From Phytopseudomonas argentinensis (GTDB lineage Bacteria; Pseudomonadota; Gammaproteobacteria; Pseudomonadales; Pseudomonadaceae): DNA of 64,000 nucleotides. Location of the stretch: contig NZ_FORC01000001.1 of the NCBI RefSeq assembly GCF_900113905.1, positions 1,486,060 through 1,550,059 on the forward strand, given 5' to 3'. A program made the translations under genes and the position numbers. Positions 29,333 to 38,087 of the stretch are shown here, piece after piece. How positions within the stretch are numbered: the first letter of the stretch is position 1; each line of letters begins with the position of its first letter. Below the pieces are notes generated by a model. The model was given only the letters and a program-made list of their open reading frames with translations, did no database searches and had not been told where the DNA came from.

Positions 29333-30765
29333 GCCGCAGTGAAACCGTATGGATCGTTGACGACGACCGCTCCATCCGCTGGGTCCTGGAAAAGGCCTTG
29401 CAACAGGAAGGCATGAGCACCCAGAGCTTCGACAGCGCCGATGGCGTGCTGGGCCGACTATCCCGTCAGCAGCCGGACGTGATCATTTCCGACATCCGCA
29501 TGCCTGGCTCCAGCGGCCTGGAGTTGCTGTCGAGCATCCGCGAAATGCACCCGCGCCTGCCGGTGATCATCATGACCGCCCACTCCGACCTGGACAGCGC
29601 GGTGGCGTCCTACCAGGGCGGCGCCTTCGAATACCTGCCCAAGCCCTTCGACGTCGACGAAGCGGTATCCCTGGTCAAGCGTGCCAACCAGCATGCCAAG
29701 GAGCAGCAAGGCCTGCATGTGCCTGCCGCCCAGGCCCGTACCCCGGAAATCATCGGTGAGGCGCCGGCGATGCAGGAGGTGTTCCGCGCCATCGGCCGCT
29801 TGAGCCACTCCAATATCACCGTGCTGATCAATGGCGAATCGGGGACCGGTAAAGAGCTGGTCGCCCATGCCCTGCACCGCCACAGTCCGCGAGCAGCTTC
29901 GCCGTTCATTGCGCTGAACATGGCGGCCATCCCCAAGGACCTGATGGAGTCCGAGCTGTTCGGACACGAGAAAGGCGCCTTCACCGGTGCGGCCAACCAG
30001 CGTCGCGGGCGCTTCGAGCAGGCCGATGGCGGCACCCTGTTCCTCGATGAGATCGGCGACATGCCGGCCGATACCCAGACCCGCCTGCTGCGCGTGCTGG
30101 CCGATGGCGAGTTCTATCGGGTCGGCGGTCATACGCCGGTCAAGGTGGACGTGCGCATCATCGCAGCCACCCACCAGAATCTGGAAAGCCTGGTCACCGC
30201 CGGCAAGTTTCGCGAAGACCTGTTCCACCGCCTCAACGTGATCCGCATCCATATTCCGCGCCTGTCGGATCGCCGCGAAGACATCCCCACCCTCGCCCGC
30301 CACTTCCTCAGCCGCGCGGCCACGGAGCTGGCGGTCGAGCCCAAGCTGCTCAAGAGCGAAACCGAGGACTACCTGCAGCAGCTGCCGTGGCCCGGCAACG
30401 TGCGTCAGCTGGAGAATACCTGCCGGTGGATCACCGTGATGGCCTCGGGGCGCGAAGTGCATGTCGATGACCTGCCGCCCGAGCTGCTGGTGCAGCCCCA
30501 GGACAACGCACCGGTCAGCAACTGGGAACAGGCGCTGCGCCAGTGGGCCGACCAGGCCCTGGGCCGCGGCCAGTCGAACCTGCTCGACACCGCGGTGCCG
30601 GCCTTCGAGCGGATCATGATCGAGACCGCCCTCAAGCACACTGCCGGCCGCCGCCGTGACGCCGCGCTGCTGCTCGGCTGGGGCCGCAACACTCTGACCC
30701 GCAAGATCAAGGAGTTGGGCATGAACGTTGGCGGTGGCGAAGACGACGACAGCGACGACAACTAA
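29329..30765 (+). CDS. ntrC: Nitrogen regulation enhancer-binding protein NtrC
   Basis: A 478-residue sigma-54 activator. The receiver domain has the phosphoacceptor D55 in ISDIRMP. The AAA+ domain carries GESGTGKE (Walker A), the sigma-54 contact loop GAFTGA and FLDEIGDMP (Walker B). A Fis-type helix-turn-helix ends the protein ([25 protein letters not shown]). The start at 29329 overlaps the ntrB stop by 4 bp and has AAGGAG upstream; a longer frame would overlap ntrB further. Probable targets in this window are glnA, ntrBC itself and the small RNA just downstream. Confidence 0.97.
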   Translation: MSRSETVWIVDDDRSIRWVLEKALQQEGMSTQSFDSADGVLGRLSRQQPDVIISDIRMPGSSGLELLSSIREMHPRLPVIIMTAHSDLDSAVASYQGGAFEYLPKPFDVDEAVSLVKRANQHAKEQQGLHVPAAQARTPEIIGEAPAMQEVFRAIGRLSHSNITVLINGESGTGKELVAHALHRHSPRAASPFIALNMAAIPKDLMESELFGHEKGAFTGAANQRRGRFEQADGGTLFLDEIGDMPADTQTRLLRVLADGEFYRVGGHTPVKVDVRIIAATHQNLESLVTAGKFREDLFHRLNVIRIHIPRLSDRREDIPTLARHFLSRAATELAVEPKLLKSETEDYLQQLPWPGNVRQLENTCRWITVMASGREVHVDDLPPELLVQPQDNAPVSNWEQALRQWADQALGRGQSNLLDTAVPAFERIMIETALKHTAGRRRDAALLLGWGRNTLTRKIKELGMNVGGGEDDDSDDN

Positions 30766-30784
30766 GCCGCGCTGCGACACCGAG

Positions 30785-30820
30785 AACGCCGCGCCCCAAA
30801 CAGGGCGCGGCGTTTTTTTT
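30785..30820 (+). terminator. Intrinsic terminator of ntrBC
   Basis: AACGCCGCGCCC and GGGCGCGGCGTT form a 12-bp stem around CAAACA, followed by eight T residues. It separates the ntrBC transcript from the small RNA transcription unit. Confidence 0.93.
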
Positions 30821-30981
30821 GTGGGGCCGGCTTATCGCCTCCTGAAAACAGCAACAGCCGCTTGGCGATATCATTGTGGGAGCAAATACGGCAGAACAAG
30901 CAGCGTAAGACCGGGCATCGTGGGATCGGGCAGCCCTGATATCTCTCACGACCGAAGAATGCACGCCATCAGCGCACGACA

Positions 30982-30997
30982 GGTGCAGCGATGCACC
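30982..30997 (+). promoter_or_regulatory. Candidate NtrC dyad upstream of the NrsZ-like RNA
   Basis: GGTGCA-GCGA-TGCACC is a perfect dyad using the NtrC arms, but with the arms in reversed order and a 4-bp spacer. A neighbouring GCAC-5 nt-GTGC overlaps it. It lies about 100 bp upstream of the sigma-54 promoter. Function is inferred from position. Confidence 0.4.
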
Positions 30998-31094
30998 CGA
31001 GCGGAACATTCGCGAAGCAATGCCGGGCGCATAAAAAATGCGCCATAAGCGTTACAGCCCAGCATTCACGGCCCCTGCAGCAAATCAACCAAAA

Positions 31095-31110
31095 TTGGCA
31101 CGCCCCCTGC
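31095..31110 (+). promoter_or_regulatory. Sigma-54 promoter of the NrsZ-like RNA
   Basis: TTGGCACG-CCCCC-TGC has GG at 31097-31098 and GC at 31109-31110, exactly 10 bp apart, with an intact TGGCACG box at -24. The predicted start is near 31122, just before the first hairpin repeat. Confidence 0.85.
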
Positions 31111-31121
31111 AATGGTACTGA

Positions 31122-31305
31122 CAACCCAGTTTCGGGGACCTTGGTACAGGCAGGCCGGGGATTCCCCTCTTTCTTTGGGAGCCTCGGTACAGGCAGGCTG
31201 AGAACTCCCTTCTTTCTTCGGGGACTCTGATACAGGCAGATCAGACAATCCCCCTTTTCTTCGGGAGCCCTGGTACAGGCAGGCCGGGACCTCCCTCTTT
31301 TCTTC
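31122..31305 (+). ncRNA. nrsZ: NrsZ-like nitrogen-regulated small RNA with four 43-nt hairpin units
   Basis: Four contiguous 43-bp units (31134-31176, 31177-31219, 31220-31262, 31263-31305) each fold into an outer stem, an inner stem and the near-invariant loop TACAGGCAGR, then a pyrimidine-rich T tail. Outer stems alternate GGGGA/TCCCC and GGGAG/CTCCC. Inner stems differ but stay paired: CCTTGG/CCGGGG, CTCGG/CTGAG, TCTGA/TCAGA and CCTGG/CCGGG. This is compensatory change, as expected for RNA. A sigma-54 promoter lies just upstream and ntrBC precedes it. Position, promoter and modular structure fit NrsZ, the NtrC/RpoN-dependent sRNA of Pseudomonas aeruginosa reported to be processed and to affect rhamnolipid synthesis (from memory). 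The last unit probably acts as terminator. Identity is by synteny and structure, not alignment. Confidence 0.8.
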
Positions 31306-31746
31306 CTAACGCGGCGCCAGACGAACCGTCAGGCGCCAGCGGCCCTCGACTTTCTCGGCATGCATCTCAGCGCGCAGCGGGCGAGCCGCCACCACGCGCA
31401 CCTCCAGCTCCCGCCCTTCGCGCACCACGCGCCAGTTCGCAGCACGCCCGGCAATCTGCAACTGCCCCTGACGCTCACACCCCAGCCCCTCGAAGCGCAA
31501 CGCGAATATGCCGTGGGCATCGCTGACCTGCACCTGGGGCTCGACGTTGAACCACAGCAACAAGCGGTCGTCCTGAACCTCGACGTCCTTGAGGTGCATG
31601 GCATCGGGGTGAAACAGCCGGCCGATCATCAGCCCGACTAGGAAGCCGAAGATCGCCAGCGAGCCGATCACCCGCAGCCACGGACGCGGCCTTGGCGGCT
31701 TATCCGGCGTAGAATGGCGCTCGTCTTCTGGCCTGGAGCCGTGCAT
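31306..31746 (-). CDS. Small membrane-anchored protein of unknown function
   Basis: A 146-residue protein. Residues 1-24 are hydrophilic and Pro/Arg-rich, one membrane helix follows (about 25-45, [17 protein letters not shown]), and the rest is a beta-rich periplasmic domain ([27 protein letters not shown]) ending in [11 protein letters not shown] do not recognise the domain. Its start codon overlaps that of trmL on the other strand: the two ATGs share CATG. Its stop codon abuts the last NrsZ repeat unit, so its 3 prime region may be antisense to the sRNA. Codon usage looks like its neighbours, so I take it as a real gene. Confidence 0.7.
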   Translation of the reverse strand: MHGSRPEDERHSTPDKPPRPRPWLRVIGSLAIFGFLVGLMIGRLFHPDAMHLKDVEVQDDRLLLWFNVEPQVQVSDAHGIFALRFEGLGCERQGQLQIAGRAANWRVVREGRELEVRVVAARPLRAEMHAEKVEGRWRLTVRLAPR

Positions 31747-32206
31747 GTTTCATGTGATCCTTTTTCAACCGGAAATTCCGCCCAATACCGGCAACATTAT
31801 CAGGCTCTGCGCCAACAGCGGCTGCCACCTGCACCTGATCGAGCCCCTGGGCTTCGAACTGGACGACAAGCGCCTGCGCCGCGCCGGGCTGGATTACCAC
31901 GAGTACGCACCGCTCAAGCGCCACGCCAGCCTTGAGGCCTGCCTCGAGAGCCTGGGCCAGCCGCGGGTATTCGCCTTTACCACCAAGGGCTCGCAGCCTT
32001 TCCACGAAGTCGCCTACCAGCCGGGCGATGCCTTTCTGTTCGGCCCGGAAAGCCGTGGCCTGCCGGCCGAGATCCGCGATGCCCTGCCCGAGGCGCAACG
32101 CGTGCGCCTGCCGATGCGCGAAGGCTGCCGCAGCCTGAACCTGTCAAACACCGTGGCAGTGGCCGTCTACGAGGCCTGGCGCCAGCACGGCTTTGCCATG
32201 GACTGA
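31745..32206 (+). CDS. trmL: tRNA (cytidine/uridine-2'-O-)-methyltransferase TrmL
   Basis: A 153-residue SPOUT methyltransferase that modifies the wobble base of tRNA-Leu. The start [20 protein letters not shown] is the family signature. FGPESRGLP and the trefoil-knot block [26 protein letters not shown] complete the SAM site. Length is normal. It is convergent with secB across a bidirectional terminator, and its ATG overlaps the divergent gene start. Confidence 0.97.
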   Translation: MFHVILFQPEIPPNTGNIIRLCANSGCHLHLIEPLGFELDDKRLRRAGLDYHEYAPLKRHASLEACLESLGQPRVFAFTTKGSQPFHEVAYQPGDAFLFGPESRGLPAEIRDALPEAQRVRLPMREGCRSLNLSNTVAVAVYEAWRQHGFAMD

Positions 32207-32223
32207 GGGCAACCACTGCGGCG

Positions 32224-32253
32224 ATGTAGCCTGGCGTTGAGCGCAGGCTACGA
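32224..32253. repeat. Short imperfect palindrome of REP type
   Basis: GTAGCCTG and CAGGCTAC flank GCGTTGAGCG just after trmL. It resembles the GTAGCCTG-type extragenic palindromes of pseudomonads; no second copy lies in the window. Confidence 0.4.
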
Positions 32254-32264
32254 ACCCCAACCAA

Positions 32265-32292
32265 TAAAAAACGCCCCGAAGGGCGTTTTTTT
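32265..32292. terminator. Bidirectional terminator between trmL and secB
   Basis: AAAAAACGCCC, loop CGAA and GGGCGTTTTTTT form a symmetrical stem with an A tract on one side and a T tract on the other, serving both convergent genes. Confidence 0.93.
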
Positions 32293-32309
32293 ATGCAGCA
32301 ACCGATGAC

Positions 32310-32771
32310 TCAGTTGGCCTGCTGACGCTGCAGCTCCTGGGCGTACAGGGCGTCGAAGTTCACCGGGGCCAGCATCAGCGCCGGGAACGAGCCGCGTACC
32401 ACCAGGCTGTCCAGGGTTTCACGGGCGTAAGGGAACAGGATGTTCGGGCAGAACGCACCCAGGGTGTGGCTCATGGAAGCCGCATCCAGCCCCTTGATCA
32501 GGAAAATGCCGGCCTGTTGCACTTCGGCGATAAAGGCGGTTTCTTCACCGTTCTTGACGGTCACCGACAGGGTCAGCACCACTTCGTGGAAGTCACCTTC
32601 CAGAGCCTTCTGACGGGTGTTGAGGTCCATCGAGACGCTCGGCGTCCACTCCTGGCGGAAGATCTCGGGGCTCTTCGGCGCTTCGAAGGACAGGTCACGC
32701 ACGTAGATGCGCTGCAGGGAAAACTGGGGAGTCTGTTCGCCTTGGGCGGCGCCGTTAGCTTGTTCGGTCAT
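32310..32771 (-). CDS. secB: Protein-export chaperone SecB
   Basis: A 153-residue cytoplasmic tetramer subunit that keeps preproteins unfolded and passes them to Sec[23 protein letters not shown] is the SecB signature near the N-terminus, and [17 protein letters not shown] is the conserved C-terminal block. The short acidic/Gln-rich N-terminus is typical. It is the last gene of a minus-strand operon after the rhodanese-like and glutaredoxin genes, 36 bp downstream of grxC, an arrangement seen widely in gammaproteobacteria. Confidence 0.97.
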   Translation of the reverse strand: MTEQANGAAQGEQTPQFSLQRIYVRDLSFEAPKSPEIFRQEWTPSVSMDLNTRQKALEGDFHEVVLTLSVTVKNGEETAFIAEVQQAGIFLIKGLDAASMSHTLGAFCPNILFPYARETLDSLVVRGSFPALMLAPVNFDALYAQELQRQQAN

Positions 32772-32807
32772 GGGGCAAAGCCTTCTGCTGTAGGACTTAA
32801 AGGGAAA

Positions 32808-33062
32808 TCAGGCGTTGAGCAGCGCGTCGAGCTTGCCGGCCCGTTCCAGGGCGTACAGCTCGTCGCAACCACCTACATGGGTATCACCGATCCATATCTG
32901 CGGCACCGAGGTGCGACCGGCCTTGCGCGTCATCTCGGCGCGCACGTCGGGTTTGCCGTCGACACGGATCTCGTCGAACGACACGCTTTTGCTGGTCAAC
33001 AGCTGCTTGGCGCGGATGCAGTAGGGGCACCAGTCGCTGGAGTAGATCACGACATTTGCCAT
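32808..33062 (-). CDS. grxC: Glutaredoxin 3
   Basis: An 84-residue glutathione-dependent thiol reductase. The dithiol active site CPYC is at residues 12-15, the cis-proline is in RTSVPQIWIG, and the glutathione-binding GGCDELYALE follows. Length is standard. One base separates it from the rhodanese-like gene upstream. Confidence 0.96.
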   Translation of the reverse strand: MANVVIYSSDWCPYCIRAKQLLTSKSVSFDEIRVDGKPDVRAEMTRKAGRTSVPQIWIGDTHVGGCDELYALERAGKLDALLNA

Positions 33063-33063
33063 G

Positions 33064-33477
33064 TCACTTCACCACGGGCAGGTTATCGCCACGCCAGGTG
33101 GCGATGCCGCCGCCCAGGCGCGCGGCGGTGAAACCGGCCTTCTGCAGTTCACGGGCGGCAGTGCCGGCCTGCTGGCCCAGGGCGTCGACGACGATGATGG
33201 TCTTGGCCTTGTGCTTTTCCAGCTCGGCCAGGCGCGACGCCAGCTTGTCGTGGGGGATGTTCAGGGCACCGACGATATGGCCGGTGTCGAAATCCTTCTT
33301 GCTGCGAATGTCGACCACCACGCCTTCATCGCGGTTGATCAGCGCCGTCACTTCACGGCTGCTCAGGCTTTTGCCGCCCTTGCTCAGTTCGGTGAAGATC
33401 AGCAGCGCAAGAATGATGACGAACAGACCGGCTAGGATGAAGTGGTTGGTAGCGAATTCAATCAGGTTGGCAAGCAT
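33064..33477 (-). CDS. Membrane-anchored rhodanese-like protein lacking the catalytic cysteine
   Basis: A 137-residue YibN-type protein. An N-terminal membrane helix (about 13-32, HFILAGLFVIILALLIF) precedes a single rhodanese domain facing the cytoplasm. DIRSKKDFDTGHIVGALNIP is the family core. Where active rhodaneses have a cysteine loop, this one reads VVDALGQQAGTA and has no cysteine, so it is unlikely to transfer sulfur itself. The start at 33477 gives the anchor directly; a longer upstream frame overlaps the gpmI promoter region and is rejected. It heads the rhodanese-grxC-secB operon. Confidence 0.88.
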   Translation of the reverse strand: MLANLIEFATNHFILAGLFVIILALLIFTELSKGGKSLSSREVTALINRDEGVVVDIRSKKDFDTGHIVGALNIPHDKLASRLAELEKHKAKTIIVVDALGQQAGTAARELQKAGFTAARLGGGIATWRGDNLPVVK

Positions 33478-33691
33478 CACGCGGTTCCGGGGCGGTAAAA
33501 TGCCGGCCAGTATACACAGCAAGGTGAGTCCACCAAAGGCCGCACGGCGGTGACGGGATCTTTCCGGCGCCGTAGAATGTCTGACCGTTTTCAGTAGGTC
33601 GCCTCCCCAGGCGACCGCCTCCGGATCGCCGTGGGCGAGCACGCACTCGCTAGCGGCCTTCATTGCGTACCCCAAGCAGAGCGAGCCCCGT

Positions 33692-35227
33692 ATGAGCGCA
33701 GCGCCCAAACCCCTGGTTCTGGTCATTCTCGACGGCTTCGGCCACAGCGACACGCCCGAGCACAACGCCATTTTCGCCGCCAACACGCCGGTCTACGACC
33801 GCCTGCGCGCCACCCAGCCCCACGGGCTGATTTCCGGCAGCGGCATGGATGTCGGCCTGCCGGACGGGCAGATGGGCAACTCCGAGGTTGGCCACATGAA
33901 CCTGGGCGCCGGCCGCGTGGTGTACCAGGACTTCACCCGGGTGACCAAGGCGATCCGCGACGGCGAGTTCTTCGACAACCCGGCGATCACCGGCGCGGTG
34001 GACAAGGCGGTTGGCGCCGGCAAGGCCGTGCACATCCTTGGTCTGCTGTCCGACGGTGGCGTGCACAGCCACCAGGACCATATCGTGGCGATGGCCGAGC
34101 TGGCCGCGCGACGCGGCGCCGAAAAGATCTACCTGCACGCCTTTCTCGACGGCCGCGACACCGCGCCGAAAAGCGCCCAGGGCTCCATCGAACTGCTCGA
34201 TGCCACCTTCGCCAGGCTCGGCAAGGGCCGCATCGCCTCGCTGATCGGCCGCTACTTCGCCATGGATCGCGACAACCGCTGGGACCGCGTAGCCCAGGCC
34301 TACAACCTGATCGCCGAGGGGCAGAGCCAGTACCAGGCAGAAACCGCCGTGGCCGGCCTGCAAGCCGCCTATGCCCGCGACGAGAGCGACGAATTCGTCA
34401 AGGCCACCAGCATCGGCGAGCCGGTGCGCGTCGAGGATGGCGACGCCGTGGTGTTCATGAACTTCCGCGCCGACCGCGCCCGCGAGCTGACCCGCGCCTT
34501 CGTCGAGCCGGGCTTCGATGCCTTCGAGCGCGCCCGGGTGCCGCAGACCGCCGGTTTCATCATGCTCACCCAGTACGCTGCGAATATCGATACGCCCAGC
34601 GCCTACAAGCCCGAGCCGCTGGTCAACGTGCTTGGCGAATACCTGGCCAACAACGGCAAGACCCAGCTGCGCATCGCCGAGACCGAGAAATACGCCCACG
34701 TCACATTCTTCTTCTCCGGCGGCCGTGAAGAGCCCTTCCCGGGCGAAGAGCGCATCCTGATCCCCTCGCCCAATGTCGCCACTTACGATCTGCAGCCGCA
34801 GATGAATGCCCCCGAAGTGACCGACAAGATCGTCGATGCCATCGAGCACCAGCGCTACGACGTAATCGTGGTCAACTACGCCAACGGAGACATGGTCGGC
34901 CATACCGGCGTGTTCGACGCCGCGGTGGCCGCGGTTGAATGCCTGGACACCTGCGTCGGGCGCATCGTGGCGGCGCTGGAAAAAGTGGGCGGCGAGGCGT
35001 TGATCACCGCCGACCACGGCAACGTCGAGCAGATGCAGGACGAGTGCACCGGCCAGGCGCACACCGCCCACACCTGCGAGCCGGTGCCCTTCATCTATGT
35101 CGGCAAGCGCCAGGTGAGCATCCGCGAAGGCGGCGTGCTAGCGGACGTGGCGCCGACCATGCTGACGCTGATGGGCCTGCCGATTCCCAAGGAAATGACC
35201 GGCACCAGCATCGTCACCCTGAACTGA
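33692..35227 (+). CDS. gpmI: Phosphoglycerate mutase, 2,3-bisphosphoglycerate-independent
   Basis: A 511-residue manganese-dependent glycolytic enzyme that interconverts 3- and 2-phosphoglycerate. The phospho-serine is in [17 protein letters not shown] near residue 60. The metal sites VILDGFGH near the N-terminus, [12 protein letters not shown] and [10 protein letters not shown] are intact. Length is normal for the family. It is divergent from the rhodanese-grxC-secB operon and precedes envC by about 120 bp. Confidence 0.97.
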   Translation: MSAAPKPLVLVILDGFGHSDTPEHNAIFAANTPVYDRLRATQPHGLISGSGMDVGLPDGQMGNSEVGHMNLGAGRVVYQDFTRVTKAIRDGEFFDNPAITGAVDKAVGAGKAVHILGLLSDGGVHSHQDHIVAMAELAARRGAEKIYLHAFLDGRDTAPKSAQGSIELLDATFARLGKGRIASLIGRYFAMDRDNRWDRVAQAYNLIAEGQSQYQAETAVAGLQAAYARDESDEFVKATSIGEPVRVEDGDAVVFMNFRADRARELTRAFVEPGFDAFERARVPQTAGFIMLTQYAANIDTPSAYKPEPLVNVLGEYLANNGKTQLRIAETEKYAHVTFFFSGGREEPFPGEERILIPSPNVATYDLQPQMNAPEVTDKIVDAIEHQRYDVIVVNYANGDMVGHTGVFDAAVAAVECLDTCVGRIVAALEKVGGEALITADHGNVEQMQDECTGQAHTAHTCEPVPFIYVGKRQVSIREGGVLADVAPTMLTLMGLPIPKEMTGTSIVTLN

Positions 35228-35348
35228 AGGTAAATCGGCCATCGGTCGACAGTGGCACGCCTTGGGTCGCAATCGACGAGCCGGGGCGTTCTTTTTAATC
35301 CGCGCCAAGGGCATACTAGGCGCGTTCCCGCCAGGTACCGCCTGCACC

Positions 35349-36599
35349 ATGCTCCGTGTCCTCACCTTCGCTCTCATGACCAGCCTGCTGGCACCGGCTT
35401 TCGCCGATCAGAAAGCCGACACCCAGAAGCAGCTGGAAGCGGCGCGCGCCGACGTCGCCGAATTGAAGAAACTGCTGGAACAACTGCAGCAGGAAAAATC
35501 CGGCGTGCAGAAGCAGCTCAAGACCACCGAAACCGAAATGGGTGAGCTGGAGAACCAGGTCAAAGGCCTGCGCGAAGAACTGCAGGACAGCGAAGAAGAG
35601 CTCAAGCGCCTCGATCAGGAGAAAAAAAAACTCCAGGGCGCGCGCCTTGAACAGCAACGGCTGATCGGCATCCAGGCCCGCGCCGCCTATCAGGGCGGGC
35701 GCCAGGAGTACATCAAGCTGCTGCTCAACCAGCAGAACCCGGAAAAATTCTCCCGCACCCTGACCTATTACGATTACCTCGCCGAAGCGCGCATGGCCCA
35801 GCTGACGGCTTTCAACGAGACGCTGCGCCAGTTGGCCAATGTCGAGAAGGACATCAGCCACCACCAGGCGCAGCTGCAGGCGCAGAAAGGCGAACTGGAC
35901 AGCCGCAGCGCCCAGCTGGCCGAGGTACGCAAGGAACGCCAGCTGGCCCTGGCCAAGCTGAACAAGGATTACGCCGCCCGCGACCAGCGCCTCAAGGCCC
36001 GCGAGCAGGAGCAGGCCGAACTCGGCCGCGTGCTCAAGACCATCGAGCAGACCCTCGCCCGCCAGGCCCGCGAAGCCGAGGCCCAGCGCCAGCGCGAACT
36101 GGCTGCGGCCCGCGAGAAGCCCAGCGCACCGGCGGCCACCGGCAAACGCGCCGAAAGCGGCCCACTGGTCAGCTCCGGCGCCACCTATGGCGGCCCGTTC
36201 GCCAACGCCAAGGGCAAGCTGCCATGGCCGGTCAATGGCCGTCTGGTAGCGAGATATGGAACCCCACGGGGCGAAGACGCTCGGACTAAGTGGGATGGCG
36301 TGCTGATCGGCGCCACCGCCGGCAGTCAGGTACGCGCCGTGCATGGTGGACGGGTAGTGTTCGCAGACTGGTTGCGCGGTTCCGGGCTTCTGGTCATTCT
36401 CGACCATGGCAACGGTTACCTGACCCTCTACGGGCACAACCAGAGCCTGCTCAAGGATGCCGGAGACATCGTCAAGGCCGGGGATCCCATCGCCACCGTC
36501 GGTACCAGCGGCGGCCAGGAAACCCCAGCACTGTATTTCGCGATTCGCCAGCAGGGCCGCGCCAGCGATCCGGCCCAATGGTGTCGGGCGCAAGGATAA
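35349..36599 (+). CDS. envC: Murein hydrolase activator EnvC
   Basis: A 416-residue periplasmic divisome protein that activates amidases at the septum. A signal peptide ends near AFA-DQ, a long coiled coil spans about residues 20-280, and a degenerate LytM/M23 domain lies at about 300-416. The zinc ligands are missing: the HxxxD position reads KWDGV and the HxH position reads LYFAIR, so it should not cleave peptidoglycan itself, as for E. coli EnvC. The start at 35349 gives the signal peptide directly. It is followed 32 bp later by ctpA, so the two form an operon. Confidence 0.94.
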   Translation: MLRVLTFALMTSLLAPAFADQKADTQKQLEAARADVAELKKLLEQLQQEKSGVQKQLKTTETEMGELENQVKGLREELQDSEEELKRLDQEKKKLQGARLEQQRLIGIQARAAYQGGRQEYIKLLLNQQNPEKFSRTLTYYDYLAEARMAQLTAFNETLRQLANVEKDISHHQAQLQAQKGELDSRSAQLAEVRKERQLALAKLNKDYAARDQRLKAREQEQAELGRVLKTIEQTLARQAREAEAQRQRELAAAREKPSAPAATGKRAESGPLVSSGATYGGPFANAKGKLPWPVNGRLVARYGTPRGEDARTKWDGVLIGATAGSQVRAVHGGRVVFADWLRGSGLLVILDHGNGYLTLYGHNQSLLKDAGDIVKAGDPIATVGTSGGQETPALYFAIRQQGRASDPAQWCRAQG

Positions 36600-36631
36600 G
36601 CGCCATCTCATTGTCGTAGGAGTTAGTTCGA

Positions 36632-37945
36632 ATGCCGCATCTGTCTCGCCTCACCTCCCTGGCCCTGGCGATTGCCCTGCTCGGTGGCGCACCTGTGCTG
36701 CATGCCGACCAGGCTCCGATCGCCCCGCCGCCAGCCGCCGACCAGAACGCAGCGCCGCTGCCACTGGACGAGCTGCGCACCTTCGCCGAGGTGATGGATC
36801 GCATCAAGGCTGCCTACGTGGAGCCGGTCACCGACAAGGAGCTGCTGGAGAACGCCATCAAGGGCATGCTCAGTAACCTCGACCCCCATTCGGCCTACCT
36901 CGACCCGAAAGCCTTCGCTGAACTGCAGGAAAGCACCAGCGGCGAATTCGGCGGCCTGGGCATCGAAGTCGGCACCGAAGACGGCTTCATCAAGGTGGTC
37001 TCGCCCATCGATGACACCCCTGCCTCCAAGGCCGGCATCCATCCCGGCGACCTGATCGTCAAGATCGACGGCAAGCCGACCAAGGGCCAGTCGATGATGG
37101 AAGCCGTGGAACGGATGCGCGGCAAGGCCGGCAGCAAGATCGTCCTGACCCTGGTGCGCGAAGGCGGCAAGCCGTTCGACGTCGAACTGACCCGCGCAGT
37201 GATCAAGGTCACCAGCGTACGCAGCCAGATGATCGACCCGGGCTATGGCTACATCCGCGTCACCCAGTTCCAGGTCAACACCGGCGAGGAAGTCGGCAAG
37301 GCCCTGAACAAGCTGCGCAAGGAAAACGGCAAGAAGCTCAGCGGCCTGGTGCTCGACCTGCGCAACAACCCCGGCGGCGTGCTGCAGTCGGCCGTGGAAG
37401 TGGCCGACCACTTCCTCAAGAAGGGCCTGATCGTCTACACCAAGGGCCGCATCCCCAACTCGGAACTGCGCTTCTCCGCCGACCCGCTGGACGCCAGCGA
37501 GGGTGTGCCACTGGTGGTGCTGATCAACGGCGGCAGCGCCTCGGCCTCGGAAATCGTCGCCGGCGCCCTGCAGGACCACAAGCGCGGCATCGTCATGGGC
37601 ACCGACAGCTTCGGCAAGGGCTCGGTACAGACCGTGCTGCCGCTGAACAACGACCGCGCCCTGAAGATCACCACCGCGCTGTACTTCACCCCCAACGGCC
37701 GCTCCATCCAGGCCCAGGGCATCGTCCCGGACGTGGAAGTGGCTCGCGCCAAGCTGACTCGCGAGAGTGACGACCCGAGCCTCAAGGAAGCCGACCTGCA
37801 AGGTCACCTGGGCAACGGCAACGGCGGCGCCGACCGGCCAAGCCAGGGCGCCCCCGGCAAGGCGGCCCGCCCGCAGGACGACGACTACCAGTTGAGCCAG
37901 GCGCTGAACCTGCTCAAGGGCCTGAACGTCACCCGCGCCGACTGA
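36632..37945 (+). CDS. ctpA: Carboxy-terminal processing protease CtpA
   Basis: A 437-residue periplasmic S41 serine protease. The signal peptide ends near LHA-DQ, a PDZ domain lies at about 100-180, and the Ser-Lys catalytic dyad is in GSASASEIVAGALQDHKRG and GTDSFGKGSVQ. Length is that of the CtpA/Prc-3 subgroup. In P. aeruginosa the orthologue works with LbcA to degrade cell-wall hydrolases (from memory), which fits its place directly after envC. The C-terminal 60 residues are low-complexity and hydrophilic. GTAGGAG before the ATG is a good ribosome site. Confidence 0.95.
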   Translation: MPHLSRLTSLALAIALLGGAPVLHADQAPIAPPPAADQNAAPLPLDELRTFAEVMDRIKAAYVEPVTDKELLENAIKGMLSNLDPHSAYLDPKAFAELQESTSGEFGGLGIEVGTEDGFIKVVSPIDDTPASKAGIHPGDLIVKIDGKPTKGQSMMEAVERMRGKAGSKIVLTLVREGGKPFDVELTRAVIKVTSVRSQMIDPGYGYIRVTQFQVNTGEEVGKALNKLRKENGKKLSGLVLDLRNNPGGVLQSAVEVADHFLKKGLIVYTKGRIPNSELRFSADPLDASEGVPLVVLINGGSASASEIVAGALQDHKRGIVMGTDSFGKGSVQTVLPLNNDRALKITTALYFTPNGRSIQAQGIVPDVEVARAKLTRESDDPSLKEADLQGHLGNGNGGADRPSQGAPGKAARPQDDDYQLSQALNLLKGLNVTRAD

Positions 37946-37962
37946 GCCTCGGTCGCCCCACG

Positions 37963-38000
37963 AAAGCCCCGGCGCAGGCGACTGCCCCGGGGCTTTTATT
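37963..38000 (+). terminator. Intrinsic terminator of envC-ctpA
   Basis: AAAGCCCCGG and CCGGGGCTTT flank a 14-base loop, followed by TATT. It begins 18 bp after the ctpA stop. Confidence 0.8.
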
Positions 38001-38087
38001 GGTCATGGGCGTCGCTGCACCCATGTTGCAGGCCTTGCGATGGGCAAAAGGAAGGTTCTTCGCATTTTTGGGGAATGCTTGGTTGAG

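Noticed and set aside
30707..31230. Small frames around 30707-31009 (minus), 30728-31048 (plus) and 30991-31230 (plus)
   Set aside because: They cross the ntrC terminator, the sigma-54 promoter or the hairpin array and lack ribosome sites or conserved features.
31134..31305. Four-unit array read as a CRISPR or simple tandem repeat
   Set aside because: There are no spacers between units, the stem sequences vary with compensation, and a sigma-54 promoter drives it. An sRNA explains it better.
35349..36599. EnvC as a broken M23 peptidase pseudogene because its metal ligands are missing
   Set aside because: Loss of the zinc ligands is the rule for EnvC, which activates amidases instead of cutting peptidoglycan. 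The frame is intact.
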